Positions 60,791 through 64,000 of a stretch of DNA of 64,000 nucleotides are shown one piece after another (position 1 is the stretch's first letter; each line of letters opens with the position of its first letter). This stretch comes from Klebsormidium nitens (Eukaryota > Streptophyta > Klebsormidiophyceae > Klebsormidiales > Klebsormidiaceae). Location: assembly GCA_000708835.1 (NCBI GenBank), contig DF236958.1, positions 314,692 through 378,691 of the forward strand. Direction: 5' to 3'. Both the position numbers and the translations under genes were made by a program. The notes beneath the pieces are model-generated. The model did not search any database. It had not been told where the DNA came from and saw only the letters and a list, made by a program, of their open reading frames with translations.

Positions 60791-61439
60791 TGGGTGGTGC
60801 CGGGAATCGGCATCCTTTCGTTTTCCCCTTGGTGGCAGTAGTTCGGAACGCAAGGGTGATCCCTTTTTCGGCGAGTTGCAGAGTCAGTTTTTGAGAGCGT
60901 TACTTTAGTACCTCGTGTCGTTCCCATTGTGAACGTTGGAGTTATGGGCTGAGCGCTTGTCGTATTCGGAAGGATTCTTGGACCGCAGTCACTTCGACTG
61001 CCAGAGGAGACGGTCTTCTTTGGCAAACTGTTGAGGGTGTAGCATAGGCAAAAGTAGTAGGTTAATCTACTTGACCACTGGGAGTTCGGAAGTTCAAGAC
61101 AGTCTTGAGGATTAGTCCTCAGCTATATGCTATTCTTTGTCACAGCCTACTGACGGATCTCGCTGTAGTACGAGGGGTCTGTAACTAGTGTAAGCTAGCG
61201 CTTTGCTATCAGTCACTGTAGTTTTCGCAACCAGCATCAGTTGGTGCTAGTCACCGCGTTCGAATTTTGGCAATATGTACGATAGGTGGACAGGCCCGAC
61301 GTTAGGACTCAATTCTGCTTTGCCCATATCACATCCGCGTAGTCATCAGCTGCAACTTAGTCAGTCACCACAACTTGGACCGACTGCTCTTCAACAATCA
61401 CACCGAGCTTAACACTGGCAGTCTATTTGACCATCTACT
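60791..61439. other. Intergenic, downstream of the PRUNE-type gene
   Basis: Likely 3' untranslated sequence followed by non-coding DNA. Nothing coding is supported. Confidence 0.4.
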
Positions 61440-62170
61440 TGGCGGCCACAATCGACTCACTTTGAAAGATGTGCTGACTGATGCCCGGTTCATATGTAAT
61501 GCGCTCTAAGGATAAGTTCGAGCACATTGAGTTAATGTATCTCATCCAATTGCCTCAACGTGGAATGACTTCGAGCCCGCTGATTGCATGGCAAGTTGAT
61601 CTCGCAGACTACCGTACGCAAGCATTTGTACTTCGTATTTGCAGTCTCTTATGTATGTGCAGCTTGCTGAATACCAACAAAAATGCTTCTGCGACAACGA
61701 TGTCCAATCTCATCCTGCAGCATGTTTGCATCATGTGTATCTGTAAGGCACCTACCTATATGTGAAGCTGTAGTGTGAACGTGTAGACATTTAGAAAGCT
61801 TGGATGCATGTCTTGTAATAAAAATCGGGTCCGATCTGACGTAGGGATTCGGCGTTTCAATCGTCCGAAGCTTATTGAGCCTCTCTTAAACCATGACGGC
61901 CTATACTGATGCCGCGCTTGGATTGCCGGCTAATTAGACTAGCATGAAGACAGCATCTCGAAAGTTGCCAGTTGCTGCATGCTCGGAGTGACGATCAGAC
62001 AAACGATGGTCACTTCTTTTTATACACGCTTAGGCACCTGGGCCCATGGCGCAGAAACATGAGCAATTTCGGAGTTCGGGCTTCATCAAAAAATGTTTCT
62101 ACTCTAGTTACCAAGCACTTTCTAGCAACATGGTTGTACATGACATGCTACCTCATTCCTGATTGAATAG
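61440..62170 (+). mobile_element. Degenerate Ty1/copia-like fragment (copy 3)
   Basis: From 61441 one frame reads GGHNRLTLKDVL and then TDARFICNAL before a stop. LTLKDVL followed by a P/D-x-F-x-x-N-L motif is the conserved strand at the copia protease / GAG-pre-integrase border. Further on, 62015-62120 matches the 8.4-8.55 kb copy loosely (TTCT..TTT..ACGC.TAGGCACCTGGGCC and TCTAGCAACA). The reading frame is broken by stops. Confidence 0.42.
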
Positions 62171-63489
62171 TTAACTACTATGTATATAAAGTCACCTCAA
62201 CTTATCTACTGGTTCGAGGCAAAAGGAACTTACATTGTCTCTAATATAAGGCTTCTACTCCAACTTAGTTTTCCAATTCTTCTCTAGGGGCCCTTGTAAG
62301 ACCGGGCCTTTGGTAAGTTCTAGAGGAGCAGTTGCAACGCCTGCGTAGCCGGAGACTCGTACTGCAGATGCCAATGCCTGTGCCGCGGCTGCGCGCCGCA
62401 TCCCCCGTGGCGGATCGGAGGTGCCTCAACTTCATGGCGCCCTTGCGCATGTGCATGCACCCTGGTGCCAAACAAGGTATCGAGTAGGTACTGCCACGTG
62501 TTTTGTACGTCCATAAAGGCGGACTACAGAGGCATTCGAGTAGAAGCAAGCCATTGGGATTGCTTTCGTGATCGCCCAATATGAGTCCGATGCGAGACTG
62601 AAGTTACTTAGAAGTGGCTCACGTCACCGTCTGCAACATGTAAGGTGCAACTTTCACGGGGATCACTATCGAAGGCCTATAAATGTGCTGCCAACTGAGT
62701 ACTATGCGGTGAATACAGCACGCGCAGACAAGCAAGGTGCACCATTTGTATCAAGAGGACCTACGTAGCTTATTCATAGTCGTCCATCTAAACCCTAAGC
62801 GCACAAAGTGTTGTGATATTCAGCATGTAGAGCATCTACTAAGTCTCAAACTAGCATTTTAGTCATATGCATGTTTGCACCGGTCACCATGCGAGTTCAT
62901 GCTCGTTTGCAGGCCAGCCGGCAGAGGTATAGTAGTAGAGGTGGCGCTCGGATTCCAGAATAGATTTTGGTTTGCATAGTACGGTGCGTGCCATTCATTT
63001 ACATTGTCAGTTTGAAATCGCCAATTTCCAATAGGGAGGTCTGTCGAAAGCATGCTCAAAGTGCTAGGTCTATAACTTTTGCAGTTTATCCTGCACTGCA
63101 TCCCGCAGTGTATTGGGTAAGCAGTCGCGACGGGCCGCAATCATTCGGTTTGGGGGCAATCACCGCAAGTGGAGTAGGCAGTCTGCGACAAGGTTTTACA
63201 AAATGTATGTTGCTTGGCCCGGGGACGTTTGGTCCAAATTAAGAGTGGAGTTTGGAGGTTTGCAGCAAGTTGGCTGCCTTCAAGTTACATGCGGCAAAGT
63301 TTTGTCCAGACGTTGGGTCCGAAGAGGAGAGAGGTGGGGCACTGTACTGCACGCCCGCCACAAAAGCGTACAGCACAGTGCGAAGCTTCTGGACAGTGGC
63401 GACGCTCGGGACTCTCTCTCCAAACCCTAATCTCCTCAAGGCAAAGCCTCTGTGTAGGTGCACTTAAATAAGAGCTCAATAATGACCAG
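62171..63489. other. Intergenic, no supported feature
   Basis: Short frames only, with no splice-linked coding pattern. The stretch may contain more decayed repeat sequence. Confidence 0.35.
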
Positions 63490-63840
63490 AATCTCAAGGC
63501 TGAAGAGTAATCAGGGGGACTGTCCTCCGATGACTGGCAAACGATGGCTGACTGTGCATGCCAATGACTGGAGAATCCAACTCGACCAATGACTGCAGAA
63601 TCCAACTCGGCCAAAAACATGCCAGAAGCACAGCACAGAATCTCAAGCTCCAATGACTGCACACAACCAATGAGCAAATGACTGCAAGAAGTAATGGGCC
63701 TGAAGCAATGGGCCTGCCACCTCCCAGCTCACACCGTAATGAATATGAAATCTAAATCGACCAATGGGAAAGCCTAAATCGACCAATCGGAAAGGAAACA
63801 CCCGTCTCCTGCTAATAAATGCCCAATGACTGGACAACTC
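63490..63840. repeat. Cluster of CCAATGACTG / CGACCAAT short repeats
   Basis: CCAATGACTG or CAATGACTG recurs at least five times between 63560 and 63835. In addition, TAAATCGACCAAT is repeated at about 63753 and 63775, and GAATCCAACTCG is repeated at about 63572 and 63598. The spacing is irregular. Confidence 0.6.
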
Positions 63841-63964
63841 CTAAGGGTCCCTCTAACGACAGAAGATTGTCCCCAATGTCAGAAAGTATCTAAACGACTA
63901 AATGATGGTATTCATCATAATGGTGACTCAGCTACACTGATCGCAAATTTAGCTCCTCATTGCG

Positions 63965-63994
63965 GCAACGTTGCAAGCGTTGCAGCAACGTTGC
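63965..63994. repeat. Paired GCAACGTTGC palindromes at the window end
   Basis: The perfect 10-bp palindrome occurs at 63965-63974 and 63985-63994, with more GCAACG/CGTTGC half-sites between and after. The run continues to the end of the window. Confidence 0.7.
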
Positions 63995-64000
63995 GCAACG

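Noticed and set aside
1-64000. tRNA or rRNA genes
   Set aside because: GGTTCGA-type strings occur by chance (for example near 32466 and 62212), but none has matching stems at tRNA spacing; no rRNA sequence was recognised.

Overview
This window is nuclear DNA of a photosynthetic eukaryote of the green lineage. The genes are split by many short GT-AG introns, with exon phases that chain exactly. They encode chlorophyll a/b-binding antenna proteins, a P-class PPR protein, a plant-type tandem DJ-1 protein and a cyanobacterial-type HtrA protease. The mix, together with compact but intron-rich genes, suggests a streptophyte alga (Klebsormidium-like) or an early land plant. That placement is inference; no marker gene fixes the species.

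Layout, left to right. 0.7-4.8 kb (-): a SANT/Myb-like nuclear protein whose 5' end is not resolved. 4.8-9.5 kb: mostly unassigned, with two possible minus-strand exons, a retroelement relic and a duplicated hairpin repeat. 9.5-15.6 kb: two antenna-protein genes transcribed away from each other from an 849-bp spacer. 16.8-21.7 kb (-): a trypsin-PDZ serine protease of HhoA/HtrA type with a very long N-terminal extension. 22.5-25.0 kb (+): an unrecognised five-exon gene. 25.9-29.2 kb (-): a plastid-type NADPH:quinone/alkenal oxidoreductase. 29.6-40.0 kb (+): a tandem DJ-1/PfpI protein with one 5.6-kb intron. 41.3-48.9 kb (-): an 11-exon PPR protein. 49.5-53.9 kb (+): an LDAH-type alpha/beta hydrolase. 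54-57.3 kb: a repeat-rich island full of GTACC/CCTAGG motifs that contains a small element with terminal inverted repeats. 57.7-60.8 kb (+): a PRUNE-type DHH phosphoesterase. 60.8-64 kb: non-coding, with retroelement relics and CCAAT-type repeats.

The main organisational theme is four consecutive head-to-head gene pairs: antenna/antenna, HtrA/unknown, oxidoreductase/DJ-1 and PPR/hydrolase. Two pairs make functional sense. The antenna pair comes from a duplication (three introns at the same positions) and differs at a chlorophyll-ligand residue. The oxidoreductase/DJ-1 pair joins two families known for removing reactive carbonyls. Most products carry plastid-like N-termini, so much of the window concerns plastid light harvesting, protein quality control, RNA processing and detoxification.

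Exon coordinates were worked out by hand from splice signals, reading-frame continuity and family knowledge. The phases of the seven assigned genes and of the unrecognised gene sum to whole codons. Start codons and 5' exons are the least certain parts.
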